Shown: positions 47,814 through 56,264 of the stretch, piece by piece | How positions within the stretch are numbered: position 1 is the first letter of the stretch | Layout of the letters: each line of letters starts with the position of its first letter | From: Bradyrhizobium sp. SZCCT0148 | GTDB taxonomy: Bacteria > Pseudomonadota > Alphaproteobacteria > Rhizobiales > Xanthobacteraceae | Length of the DNA: 64,000 nt | Direction of reading: 5' to 3' | NCBI RefSeq assembly: GCF_018129985.1 | Contig: NZ_JAFCKT010000009.1 | Span: 1 to 64,000, forward strand | The notes under the pieces: model-generated | The model's input: the letters and a program-made list of their open reading frames with translations, nothing else | Databases searched by the model: none | What the model was told of the DNA's origin: nothing | Made by a program: the position numbers and the translations under genes

Positions 47814-48158
47814 GGATCGACTGGCCTTCTTGTTTGCTCGGCGGTTGCTGGCGCTTGTCACTCGAGACTCGGGACAACACTTGGGGCTCGCCTTGCAAGT
47901 GGCGATCCAGTCTGCTTCTCACAATACCATTCTGGTTTCTTCGTGGCCGGGATGCCACGCTGGCGGGTGCATCGCAAAAATCGCTTCGTTCGGACCTGAA
48001 CTTTTGGCAACGTTGCAGGACTGGCCCGCCCCCAAAGATTACCCCAAGGGGAATCGGTGGCCGGTCCACGCCTCGCGGCCATCTCACTTTAGGATGGTTT
48101 TGGAGCGCCGGACGGGTTAGGCGATGACACAAGGCTTCAATTTCTCGGGAGGATAACA
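47814..48158. promoter_or_regulatory. divergent intergenic region (ctpA / hydroxy-acid dehydrogenase)
   Basis: About 345 bp with no credible gene; the short frames have no coding character. Promoters for both flanking genes must lie here. A strong ribosome site GGGAGGATAACA directly precedes 48159. No clear operator was recognised. Confidence 0.4.
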
Positions 48159-49292
48159 ATGAACGAAGCACCCCGGATCCAACCGGAGCGGAACGTCGAA
48201 CTCGGCGCCAGCAACGAGCCGTTCCAAAACCTGCACGAATTCGTCCGAAAAGCGCGCGCCAACCTCAACCAGAACGCCTGGGACTACATCGTCGGCGCGG
48301 CTGAGACCGAAACCACGATGCGCCGCAACCGGATGGCGCTGGACGAGATCGCCTTCCGGCCGCGGGTGCTGCGCGACGTCCGCAAGGTCGACGGTTCGGT
48401 CCAGCAATTCGGCCGCAAGATGCGCCTGCCCGTGGTGATCGCGCCCGTCGGCGCGCTCGAGATCTTCGATCCGGATGGCGCGGCAAGCGTCGCACGTGCC
48501 GCCGGCACCTTCGGTGCGGCGCACATGCTGAGCTCGGTGTCCGAGCCCGGCCTGGAGAAGACCGCCGAGGCTGCGCCCGACGCGCTGCGGCTTTACCAGC
48601 TCTATGTCCGCGGCGACGACGCCTTTGTCGCCGATGTCGTCAGCCGCACCGAGAAGAACGGCTATGCGGGCTTCTGCCTGACCGTCGACACCGCCCATTA
48701 CAGCCGTCGTGAGCGTGACATCGCCAAGCGGTATGTTCGCGAGAGTCGCCTGCGCGCCACCGGCGGCGATTTCCAGAAGGGCCTGGAGTGGCGGACCGTG
48801 AAGATGATCAAGGACAAATTCAAGATCCCGCTGATCCTGAAGGGCATCGCCACCGCGGAGGACGCCCGGATCGCGGTCGATCACGGCGTCGAGTGGATCT
48901 ACGTCTCCAACCATGGCGGCCGTCAGCTCGACCACGGCCGGGGCGCCATGCATGTGCTGCCCGAGATCGTCGAAGCCGTGAAGGGCCGCGCCAAGATCAT
49001 GGTCGACGGTGGCATCTGTCGCGGCACCGACATCGTCAAGGCAATCGCGGCGGGCGCGGACCTCGTCGGCATCGGACGGCTGCAATGCTGGGCGCTGGCG
49101 GCGGCGGGTGAAGCCGGCGTTGCGCGGATGCTGGAACTGCTGGAGGACGAGGTGCTGCGCTGCCTCGGCCTTCTGGGCGCGACGTCATTTGCCGAGGTCG
49201 ACAAATCCTTCCTGCATCCGGCGACCGCCACCAACTTACCGAGTGTGTTCAGCGCATTCCCGCTGTTCGACCACGATCCGTACCGTTACTGA
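48159..49292 (+). CDS. FMN-dependent alpha-hydroxy-acid dehydrogenase
   Basis: LldD/glycolate-oxidase family enzyme of 377 residues oxidising a 2-hydroxy acid (lactate-like) to the keto acid. FMN/active-site segments: VVIAPVGALEIFDPDGA, LYQLYVRGDD, LTVDTAHYSRRERD, PLILKGIATAEDA (Lys), and the signature YVSNHGGRQLDHGRG (catalytic His, Arg), then IMVDGGICRGTDIVKAI. The first residues are polar and unconserved. Which acid is used cannot be told. Confidence 0.92.
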   Translation: MNEAPRIQPERNVELGASNEPFQNLHEFVRKARANLNQNAWDYIVGAAETETTMRRNRMALDEIAFRPRVLRDVRKVDGSVQQFGRKMRLPVVIAPVGALEIFDPDGAASVARAAGTFGAAHMLSSVSEPGLEKTAEAAPDALRLYQLYVRGDDAFVADVVSRTEKNGYAGFCLTVDTAHYSRRERDIAKRYVRESRLRATGGDFQKGLEWRTVKMIKDKFKIPLILKGIATAEDARIAVDHGVEWIYVSNHGGRQLDHGRGAMHVLPEIVEAVKGRAKIMVDGGICRGTDIVKAIAAGADLVGIGRLQCWALAAAGEAGVARMLELLEDEVLRCLGLLGATSFAEVDKSFLHPATATNLPSVFSAFPLFDHDPYRY

Positions 49293-49306
49293 GTGAAAGG
49301 ATCCAG

Positions 49307-49930
49307 GTGACATCGCTCTCTCCCGGCAGCGCGGATGCGCTGCTGTTCGATCTCGGGCGCGTGGTGCTCGACATCGACTTCTCCAAGGCGATCGCCTGCT
49401 GGGCGGCACATGCCGGCTGCCAGCCCGAGGCTATCGTCGCGCGTTATGTGCGTGACGAGGCCTACCGGCTGCACGAGGTCGGCAAGATCAGCGACGAGGA
49501 TTATTTCGCTTCGCTGCGTGCTTCGCTGGGCATCGGCATTTCTGACGCGCAGTTCCTGGAGGGCTGGAACGCGATCTTCGCCGGCGAGATGCCCGACATT
49601 GCCGAACTGCTGCCGCGTGCGGCGAAGCAGATGCCGCTCTACGCCTTCTCAAACACCAACCGGCCGCATGTCGACTATTTCTCCAAGGAATATGGCGAAC
49701 TGCTCGGTAATTTCCGTGCGCTCTATCTGTCGTCCAGCATCGGCCTGCGCAAACCGGATGCGGAGGCTTTCGATCATGTCGTCGCAGCGATCGGCGTGCC
49801 TGCGGAGCGTATCGTGTTCTTCGACGACCTTGCCGAGAATGTCGACGGTGCGCGGGCCCGCGGACTGACCGCGGTGCATGTGACGTCGGCGCGCGACGTT
49901 GGAAACGCATTGAAGGCGTTGGGCATCTGA
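49307..49930 (+). CDS. HAD-superfamily phosphatase (YihX-like)
   Basis: A 207-residue HAD hydrolase: motif I is LLFDLGRVVLDIDF (nucleophile Asp; the second Asp of DxD is Gly, as in YihX relatives), motif II FSNTNRPH, Lys in SSIGLRKPDAEAF, and motif IV IVFFDDLAENVDGARARG. GTG start at 49307, 14 nt after the upstream stop, so probably co-transcribed. The substrate is a small phosphorylated metabolite, unknown. Confidence 0.9.
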   Translation: MTSLSPGSADALLFDLGRVVLDIDFSKAIACWAAHAGCQPEAIVARYVRDEAYRLHEVGKISDEDYFASLRASLGIGISDAQFLEGWNAIFAGEMPDIAELLPRAAKQMPLYAFSNTNRPHVDYFSKEYGELLGNFRALYLSSSIGLRKPDAEAFDHVVAAIGVPAERIVFFDDLAENVDGARARGLTAVHVTSARDVGNALKALGI

Positions 49931-50096
49931 AACCGGCCCGCCGCTGCAAAAGAATTCTGCAGGCATTTTTTTCAGGAAAAATATGCAAGAGGGAAGGAAC
50001 CCGATTGCTCTGTGCATTTTTACACAGAGTTCCGGGAACGGAATACCACCTTTCGGACTCATCACTCCGTTGGGACTTCGACAACGGACTTTTGAC

Positions 50097-50300
50097 GTGC
50101 TGGGTAAAACCTATCTGACCAAGCAAGCTTCCTTGCTGCTCGAATTCGCGAGGACGACCTCGGATTTGGACCTTTCCGCCAAGCTGATCAGCAAGGCCGC
50201 CGACCTGAAATCGCGGGCGGATCCGCTGCCCGACAAGGATCAAGGGCCGAGAGCTCCCGACGTCGCATTCGGCAGCCCGGATGCGCCGAGCAATCGCTGA
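50097..50300 (+). CDS. small conserved-looking hypothetical protein
   Basis: About 67 residues from a GTG at 50097 (VLGKTYLTKQASLLLEFART). An in-frame ATG at 49983 gives a 105-residue form, but the extra N-terminus looks non-coding. The helical segment TSDLDLSAKLISKAADLKSRADP is followed by a Pro-rich tail. I recognise the pattern as frequent in Bradyrhizobium, without known function. Confidence 0.55.
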   Translation: MLGKTYLTKQASLLLEFARTTSDLDLSAKLISKAADLKSRADPLPDKDQGPRAPDVAFGSPDAPSNR

Positions 50301-50517
50301 ACAACGCGAACCGGCGAACTCGTCATTCTCATCCTCGGACGGCCCCTCCCGCCACGGGTCTCATCGTTTAAGGGTATGACGCCAAACCTGAGCCCGCCGT
50401 CGATTCGGGCTGCAAGCAGCAGAATGGTTGTCCGCCTCCGCAATTTTGCCTCCTCCTCCGCGCTCGGCTAGAAGACTGGCGGAACATTTCGTCCGAACGC
50501 CGAGCAGGAGTTTCGCC

Positions 50518-51729
50518 GTGGCCCTGATGCCGGTTTCCGACGCCCTTGCCGCGGTGCTGGCGGGCGTTGAGCCGCTGCCTGAACAGATGGTTCCGCTCGA
50601 CGAAGCCCACCACAGGGTACTCGCGCGTGACGTCGCCGCGCGGCGTACGCAGCCGCCTCAAGCCATGTCGGCGATGGACGGCTACGCCGTGCGCGCGGCC
50701 GACGCGGCCGCGATCGATTCCAGGTTGACTGTCATCGGTGAGGTCGCAGCCGGCCGTCCGTTCACCGGACAGGTCGGCGCTGGCGAAGCCGTGCGGATCT
50801 TCACGGGCGGTGTTGTCCCAGGCGGCGCAGACGCGGTCGTGATCCAGGAGGACACGATCGCCGAAGGCAGGGAAATAACGATCAAGGAAGCTGCGATCGC
50901 AGGTCGGCACATCCGCCCCGCCGGCGTCGATTTCAGAGAGGGTGACGTCCTCTTGCGCAAGGGGACCCTTCTCACGGATCGCGACCTCGCGCTCGCAGCG
51001 GCAATGAATTACCCGCATCTCGCCGTCTGCCGCCGCCCGAAGGTCGCGATCCTCGCCACCGGTGATGAACTGGTGATGCCGGGCGCCACACCCGGGCACG
51101 GCCAGATCGTCTATTCCAACGGCTACGCCCTCCACGCGCTCGCCCGCAGCGAGGGCGCCGAGACCATCGACCTCGGTGTTGCCGCCGATACGCTGGCAGC
51201 CACCACCGCCGGCATCCGCCGCGCGCGCGACAGCGGCGCCGACATCCTGATCACGACCGGGGGCGCATCGGTCGGCGACCACGACCTGGTCCAGCAGGCG
51301 CTCAAGGACGAAGGCATCGCGATGGCATTCTGGAAGATCGCGATGCGGCCCGGCAAGCCGATGATGCACGGACGGTTGGGGGCGATGGGCGTGATCGGCC
51401 TGCCCGGCAATCCCGTGTCGTCCTACGTGTGCGCGTTCCTGTTCATGGTCCCGCTGATTCGCGCGCTGTCGGGCCGTTCAGTGATTCATCATCATCGCGA
51501 GCGCGCCGTGCTGGGCCGCGATCTCGGTGCCAACGACCAGCGCGAGGATTACTTGCGCGCGCGCCTGGAGCTGCGCGACGACGGCACGCTCGTCGCCCTT
51601 CCCGTCAGCCATCAGGATTCCTCGCTGCTTGCGAATCTCGCTGCGGCACAGGTACTTCTCGTACGCGCATCGTTTGCGCCGAAGGCCGAGTCGGGCAGCC
51701 CCTGCGAGGTGCTCCGACTCCCGGTCTGA
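50518..51729 (+). CDS. moeA: molybdopterin molybdenumtransferase
   Basis: Inserts molybdate into adenylylated molybdopterin. It has 403 residues: SDALAAVLAGVEPLPEQMVPL, QPPQAMSAMDGYAVRAAD, RIFTGGVVPGGADAVVIQED, TGDELVMPG, the MoCF-binding motif TTGGASVGDHDLVQ, and PGKPMMHGRLG with GLPGNPVSS. The GTG at 50518 is preferred with CAGGAG 7 nt upstream; the frame extends back to 50428 without support. Near moaC in this genome segment but a separate unit. Confidence 0.95.
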   Translation: MALMPVSDALAAVLAGVEPLPEQMVPLDEAHHRVLARDVAARRTQPPQAMSAMDGYAVRAADAAAIDSRLTVIGEVAAGRPFTGQVGAGEAVRIFTGGVVPGGADAVVIQEDTIAEGREITIKEAAIAGRHIRPAGVDFREGDVLLRKGTLLTDRDLALAAAMNYPHLAVCRRPKVAILATGDELVMPGATPGHGQIVYSNGYALHALARSEGAETIDLGVAADTLAATTAGIRRARDSGADILITTGGASVGDHDLVQQALKDEGIAMAFWKIAMRPGKPMMHGRLGAMGVIGLPGNPVSSYVCAFLFMVPLIRALSGRSVIHHHRERAVLGRDLGANDQREDYLRARLELRDDGTLVALPVSHQDSSLLANLAAAQVLLVRASFAPKAESGSPCEVLRLPV

Positions 51730-51790
51730 CCTGCGCGGCCACACGCATTCCGCCCGCTTCGATCTGTTCACGCTAAATTAAGCAGTTGCG

Positions 51791-51805
51791 GAACATGTAT
51801 CGAAC
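51791..51805. promoter_or_regulatory. LexA (SOS) box upstream of lexA
   Basis: GAAC-N7-GAAC (GAACATGTATCGAAC), the reverse complement of the alphaproteobacterial LexA site GTTCN7GTTC, lies 100 bp upstream of the lexA start. A degenerate second site, GTTC-N7-GTTT, follows at 51817-51831. Both fit autoregulation of lexA. Confidence 0.85.
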
Positions 51806-51904
51806 ATATAGTGTCCGTTCATGATTTGTTTCGAGCATGTAGCGGCTTATCGCTGAACTATCGTCTCGGAATCGAACGACATCAACCGGGGGACTTTGGT
51901 CGAG

Positions 51905-52606
51905 ATGTTAACGCGCAAACAATACGAGCTTCTGCGGTTCATCAGCGAACGCTTGAAGGAAAGCGGCGTGCCGCCGTCCTTCGACGAGATGAAGGATGCG
52001 CTCGACCTGCGCTCGAAGTCAGGCATCCACCGCCTGATCACCGCGCTCGAGGAGCGCGGCTTCATCCGCCGCCTGCCGAATCGCGCCCGGGCCATCGAAG
52101 TGATCAAGCTGCCGGAGCTCCAGGCCGCCGCCGGCAGCCGACGCGGCTTCACGCCAAGCGTCATCGAGGGCAATCTCGGCAAGATACGCGCGAGCTCCAG
52201 CCAGTCCGCGGACGAGGGCGAACGGCCCGTTGCGGTGCCCGTGATGGGCCGCATCGCGGCCGGCACCCCGATCGAGGCGTTGCAGACCCGCAGCCACACC
52301 ATCAGCGTGCCGCCCGACATGCTCGGCTCCGGCGAACATTACGCGCTCGAAGTGCGCGGCGACTCCATGGTCGAGGCCGGCATCCTCGACGGCGACATGG
52401 CACTGATCCAGCGCAACGAGAGCGCCGATACCGGCGACATCGTCGTGGCGCTGATCGACGACGAGGAGGCCACGCTCAAGCGCTTCCGCCGCCGTGGCGC
52501 ATCAATCGCACTGGAGCCTGCCAATGCCGCCTATGAGGTGCGCATCCTGCCGCCGAACCGGGTGAAAATTCAGGGCAAGCTGATCGGGCTTTACCGGAAG
52601 TACTGA
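51905..52606 (+). CDS. lexA: SOS repressor LexA
   Basis: Represses DNA-damage genes and self-cleaves upon RecA activation. The 233 residues have a winged helix-turn-helix N-terminus (PPSFDEMKDALDLRSKSGIHRLITAL), cleavage site Ala-Gly in MGRIAAGTPIEA (about 119-120), catalytic Ser in VRGDSMVEAGI (about 154) and Lys in EEATLKRFRR (about 192). The ATG at 51905 gives the canonical MLTRKQYELL start. Preceded by one good SOS box. Confidence 0.98.
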   Translation: MLTRKQYELLRFISERLKESGVPPSFDEMKDALDLRSKSGIHRLITALEERGFIRRLPNRARAIEVIKLPELQAAAGSRRGFTPSVIEGNLGKIRASSSQSADEGERPVAVPVMGRIAAGTPIEALQTRSHTISVPPDMLGSGEHYALEVRGDSMVEAGILDGDMALIQRNESADTGDIVVALIDDEEATLKRFRRRGASIALEPANAAYEVRILPPNRVKIQGKLIGLYRKY

Positions 52607-52682
52607 CGCCGGACGTCTCCGATCAAGGCGTCTCTTGCGCCCTCGTGCGCGCGGCTTCGGTCGGCCTCGCCGATCAGAGATT

Positions 52683-52740
52683 GGAGCGGATGATGGTCCG
52701 CTCCGGCTGGATAGTCTTTCTGGTATTGCACAGACTATCC
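52683..52740. terminator. two tandem hairpins downstream of lexA
   Basis: First hairpin GGAGCGGA/TCCGCTCC (52683-52704, 6-nt loop); second GGATAGTC/GACTATCC (52709-52740, 16-nt loop). They lie 77 nt after the lexA stop within a 438-bp gap to 53044 in which I find no convincing gene. They could be the lexA terminator or part of a small RNA. Confidence 0.5.
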
Positions 52741-53044
52741 GGCCCCTTTCTCCGCAGTGGCGGCATCGGCCGGCCAGGAAGAAGCATTGCACCAATTCTC
52801 CTCTACCGATCAATCCGTTGAACGCATAGGCTGCGCTCGCGGGCCCACCCGACACGCGCCCGCGGAATTCAGGCGTCCCAACTTTGTTCCTATCGAAGTC
52901 GGGAAAGATAATGTGATCTCGGCTCGCCGATCCGAGCCGCAGATTTGCCTACAACCAGGCAGACCGTCACGTGCTTCCACTCTGATAGGGGCGTGCGCCT
53001 CCGAAAGAGGTGCGGGTCGCTATCGCTGCATTGAGGAGCACCCG

Positions 53045-53473
53045 ATGTGTGACTACAGCCTGCATGCCGTCGCGACGCGCCCCGCAGAAGTCGGCGAGAC
53101 GATCGTCACGACAACATTCCGCGGCACCTCGACCCGCGGCTTCGCTTCCGAAGCCGATCTCTCCGTCGCGGTCTGCCTGCTGCCGGGAACGGAGCTCGCC
53201 TTCGCCGACAACGTCCGCTACGACAACCGCTGGATCTGGACGCGCACCGTCAACTCCCGCGTCGGCAAGTTCGGCAAGATCGATCCGCACATTCCCGATC
53301 GGCATCACGACGCGATCGAATTCCCGGACGGCAAATCCGTGCTGGTGACGCAGCTCGTCGAGGGCCAGCGCGCAACCGTGCTGCAGCTGCCGGTGACCCA
53401 GCCGGTCGGCGAGCGCAAGCCGCAGATCATCGCCGACAGCCGCCCGACGGTCACGCGACTGCCAATCGGCTGA
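53045..53473 (+). CDS. hypothetical protein, MCDYSLH-type
   Basis: A 142-residue soluble protein starting MCDYSLHAVATRPAEVGETI. It contains an ADLSVAVCLLPGTELAF strand region and HIPDRHHDAIEFPDGKSVLV. I have seen the N-terminal MCDYSLH pattern in Bradyrhizobium hypothetical proteins; there is no recognised fold or function. It ends 8 bp before the truncated comEC, convergent to it. Confidence 0.7.
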   Translation: MCDYSLHAVATRPAEVGETIVTTTFRGTSTRGFASEADLSVAVCLLPGTELAFADNVRYDNRWIWTRTVNSRVGKFGKIDPHIPDRHHDAIEFPDGKSVLVTQLVEGQRATVLQLPVTQPVGERKPQIIADSRPTVTRLPIG

Positions 53474-53481
53474 CAGGGACC

Positions 53482-54564
53482 TTAGTCTTCCGCCTGAAGA
53501 TCGGCCTCCGCTGGGGTCGCATCCTTGCTGCGCGGAGCCGCCGCCCTGGGCATGAGTGCTCCTTCGAAGTCTCCCTCGCCGGCGGCCGCCGGCGACCAGG
53601 GACGGTTCGTGCCCCTCGCCCTCACCGCCTGAACCGAAAAGCCCTCGCCGTGCTGCGTCAGTGCCAGTGCGCCCTGCCGAATGAGCCGCTGCCGATCCAC
53701 CACCATCGCCGCACAATCAGGCGGCGCGGACCGTGATGTCACCACGAGAGCGGCCCGGCTGCAATCATCCGCCAGCGCATCGATGCGCGAAGCCAGCGCG
53801 ACCAGCCGACCGTCGGCGAGCGGCGTGACGCAGCCGGACTCGTCGCACGATATGCCGCTCGCCAGCGCGCCATTGCCGGCATCGCGCGGATCGGCGTCGG
53901 CAGACAGCCATTCCTTCAGCAGGAAATTGTCCTTGCCCGTCCTGATCAGGTGCAAGCGCCCGTCCCCGCCACGCACGGCGACGCTCTCGCCGTCCCCTGC
54001 GATCAGGATATCGGGCTGCCGCACCGACAGGCCCCAGGCGATGGCGGCCAGCAGCATCACGGCGCCGCCCCAGCGCAAGGGCGTGCGCAACAGGCCCATC
54101 ACGATGATCCCCAGGCTCGCTGCAATCAGCGGCGCGATGCCGAACGCGGGGATACGGCCGACCGCCCCCGGCAATGCCGCCACCCAGCGCGAGACCACGA
54201 CCATCCAGTCGATGCCGATCCCCATCAGCCACCAGAACACACCGTCGAGCCCGAACGGCGCCGCGAGCAGGCCGAGCAGCCCGGCCGGCATCACCAGCGC
54301 CGAAACGACCGGCATTGCGCCGAGATTGGCGAGAACGCCGTAGGGCGTGACGCGGTGGAAGTGGAAGGCGGCGTAGGGCGTGGTCGCCAGCCCCGCGATC
54401 AGCGAGGCCAGGAACAGCATCGCGATCTCGCGGCCGCCCCACATCGCGACGCGTGCAGTCGCCGAATGGTCGGGCGAGGCAAACAGGTTCGGCATGCCAA
54501 TCTGCACCAGCGCAACCAGTCCAAGCGTCGCGGCAAACGACATCTGGAAGGCGGGATGTGCCAG
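53482..54564 (-). pseudogene. comEC: comEC C-terminal remnant, cut by an integrated element
   Basis: ComEC is the inner-membrane channel for DNA uptake, normally 700-800 residues. Only the C-terminal half is present: from the ATG at 54543 the frame gives 353 residues, starting MSFAATLGLVALVQIGM with several membrane segments (LIAGLATTPYAAFHFHRVTP, PLIAASLGIIVMGLL) and a soluble tail. Seven more comEC-like codons (LAHPAFQ) precede the ATG, then an in-frame TAG at 54565-54567. The conserved competence-domain motif (HPAFQMSFAATLGL) is therefore split at its upstream edge. The N-terminal half should lie beyond the far end of the inserted element, outside the window. The remnant is unlikely to function. 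Confidence 0.9.
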
Positions 54565-54600
54565 CTAATTCAGTAACGATTCTATATCGTTAGCTAGCCT
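54562..54600. other. attachment junction (att) beside the integrase
   Basis: The host-like comEC sequence ends at about 54562, and the integrase stop is at 54601. In between is an inverted repeat TAACGAT-tctat-ATCGTTA (54574-54592), with GCTAA/TTAGC outside it. It could be an integrase arm or core site, or the terminator of the element operon. The crossover core is probably inside or next to the comEC segment encoding HPAFQ. The matching copy should be found at the other end. Confidence 0.65.
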
Positions 54601-55719
54601 TCAGCTACCATTCCGGGACTTTTTCCGGGATTCTCGCACTAACGCGAGGCTTTCGACAGCTTCGGCAACGTCCTCGTCAAGAACATGAGCGTAACGCAGC
54701 GTGCTCTTAATGTCGCGATGGTTCATCGCCTTCTGCACCAGCTTCAAGTTTCCACTGTCGCGCAACAGCTTACTCCCGAAGTCATGCCGAAAGTCGTGGA
54801 AGCGGAAGTCTTTCACGCCAGAAGCGGCTCGCAGGCGTTGCCAAGCGCTTTTCGTGCCGTTGTACGTGATGGGGTACCGCTGGCCTGCCACCCGCCCCAC
54901 GCGCCTATTCCCGTAGATCGCCACGTAAGTGAATACGAACTCGGCGTGATGCCCCTGAAGCGGGAACAATATGCCCCGAATGGCATCCGTGATGGGAAAC
55001 ACAATTCGACGCCCGCCCTTGCCGATCCGAACGATTTGTCGGGTGCCGAAGTTCACTTCCGACCAACGAAGCGTGACACATTCCTTCAGGCGCATGCCGC
55101 TGGCCTTTACAAAGTCAAAGAATGGCTCGTAGTCGTCGCGCATTGCACCATCAAACGCGACGGCTTCGTCCTCCTGCAACTCGCGGATGCGCTCTACTGG
55201 TTCTGGCAGCAATAACGCGTCCCAATCTGGCTCGCTATCGAGAATGGCTTTCTCACTTTTTGCGAATTGGAACAGTCGTTGAAGAACTTTCGTCGTGGAG
55301 CGATTCACGGTCGCGTTTGCGATTAGTGGCGCACATTGTTTGTCTTTGCGCCTTGCAACCCGATGACCACGCCGCCACCCGACCAATCTAGCCGCGCTCG
55401 CATGGTCAATGTCGCTGAGAGGCGTGCCCTTCCCGAAGTAATCGACCAACCGTGCTAGATTGGTATCAGTTGCCGCGGCGTCTGCATCATACTGCCCTTT
55501 CGCATCCCAAAAGCGCGACGCAACGTCATCTATCAAAAGCGAGGTGCGCGAACGCTTCGTCGCCTTAACCTGCGCCCTAGCTTTTTCTTTCTCTAAAGAT
55601 TCGAACTTGTCCGCCTCGCGCTTAGACGTGCATTGCGTTGTGCCGTGAAACCGATGACCTCCGATCTGGAAATCACAGTGGTAGTACGGCGACTTGTTTC
55701 CCGGCCTATAGACGGACAC
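54601..55719 (-). CDS. tyrosine recombinase (phage integrase)
   Basis: Catalyses integration and excision of the element. It has 372 residues: N-terminal arm-binding part (VYRPGNKSPYYHCDFQIGGH, a DUF-like AP2 substitute region), SAM-like core-binding domain (about 60-165), and a catalytic domain with Arg210 (ASGMRLKECVTLRW), His308 and Arg311 (FHDFRHDFGSKLL), His334 (MNHRDIKST) and Tyr343 (LRYAHVLDED). All active-site residues are present. GTG start at 55719. Its first 127 nt overlap the upstream excisionase-like frame. Confidence 0.96.
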   Translation of the reverse strand: MSVYRPGNKSPYYHCDFQIGGHRFHGTTQCTSKREADKFESLEKEKARAQVKATKRSRTSLLIDDVASRFWDAKGQYDADAAATDTNLARLVDYFGKGTPLSDIDHASAARLVGWRRGHRVARRKDKQCAPLIANATVNRSTTKVLQRLFQFAKSEKAILDSEPDWDALLLPEPVERIRELQEDEAVAFDGAMRDDYEPFFDFVKASGMRLKECVTLRWSEVNFGTRQIVRIGKGGRRIVFPITDAIRGILFPLQGHHAEFVFTYVAIYGNRRVGRVAGQRYPITYNGTKSAWQRLRAASGVKDFRFHDFRHDFGSKLLRDSGNLKLVQKAMNHRDIKSTLRYAHVLDEDVAEAVESLALVRESRKKSRNGS

Positions 55720-55943
55720 TCGACTCTCCTGCGCTTACTGATGAAGGTCCGCAAATCAGCGCGGTGAATTTTCCGTTGCAACCGTTCGCCCCCAGCACCA
55801 GTCACAATGCAAGGAAGCTCACCAGCGATTACATGCCGCATAAGGGTACGCTTACAAATTGCTAGAAGCGTTGCGGCCTCGTCGAGCGTTAGCAATCTCT
55901 CATTGTCATTAGCCGCAGTCGGCGGAAAACACGCCTCTGTCAT
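55593..55943 (-). CDS. excisionase-like winged-helix DNA-binding protein
   Basis: A 116-residue protein: RLLTLDEAATLLAICKRTLMRHVIAGELPCI is the MerR-like excisionase helix-turn-helix (about 16-46), followed by a basic segment and a Ser/Arg-rich C-terminus. Directly upstream of, and overlapping, the integrase. Such small proteins set the direction of recombination (Xis). The overlapping last 40 residues lack conservation signals. Confidence 0.8.
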   Translation of the reverse strand: MTEACFPPTAANDNERLLTLDEAATLLAICKRTLMRHVIAGELPCIVTGAGGERLQRKIHRADLRTFISKRRRVECPSIGRETSRRTTTVISRSEVIGFTAQRNARLSARRTSSNL

Positions 55944-56011
55944 GTTCAGCTTCCCAAAAACTCTATTCGAGAGTCAACTAAAAAGTATGACCTGTGCGCG
56001 ATGATTCATCG

Positions 56012-56245
56012 CTATTTTGCGTATCGCAAGCCAGCGCCTCTGCCGCCGCGCGGCGGGATAAATTCTATCCCGCCGCGTTCAAACGCGCTCCTCATTCGAG
56101 CGACGTTCGCAGGGCTGGTCTCACGCGTTTCACCTTCGAAGTCTTTAACGGTCGAAAGCCCAATAGCCGCCGCATTAGCGAGGTCCGCCTGGGTCCAATC
56201 AAGCAAAGCTCGGGCAGCACGACATTGGCGAGGCGAAAGTGACAT
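56012..56245 (-). CDS. XRE-family repressor-like protein
   Basis: A 77-residue Cro/C1-type HTH protein: MSLSPRQCRAARALLDWTQADLANAAAIGLSTVKDFEGE contains the full helix-turn-helix, followed by the ERGGIEFIPPRGG segment common in small Bradyrhizobium XRE regulators. Starts 19 nt after the ATPase stop. Candidate switch protein of the element. A 12-bp hairpin (56049-56077) lies within its 3' coding region. Confidence 0.88.
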   Translation of the reverse strand: MSLSPRQCRAARALLDWTQADLANAAAIGLSTVKDFEGETRETSPANVARMRSAFERGGIEFIPPRGGRGAGLRYAK

Positions 56246-56264
56246 AAATTCATGTCTACTGAAT

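Noticed and set aside
52757..53473. 238-residue form of the MCDYSLH protein
   Set aside because: The upstream third has no coding character; the ATG at 53045 begins the recognisable protein.
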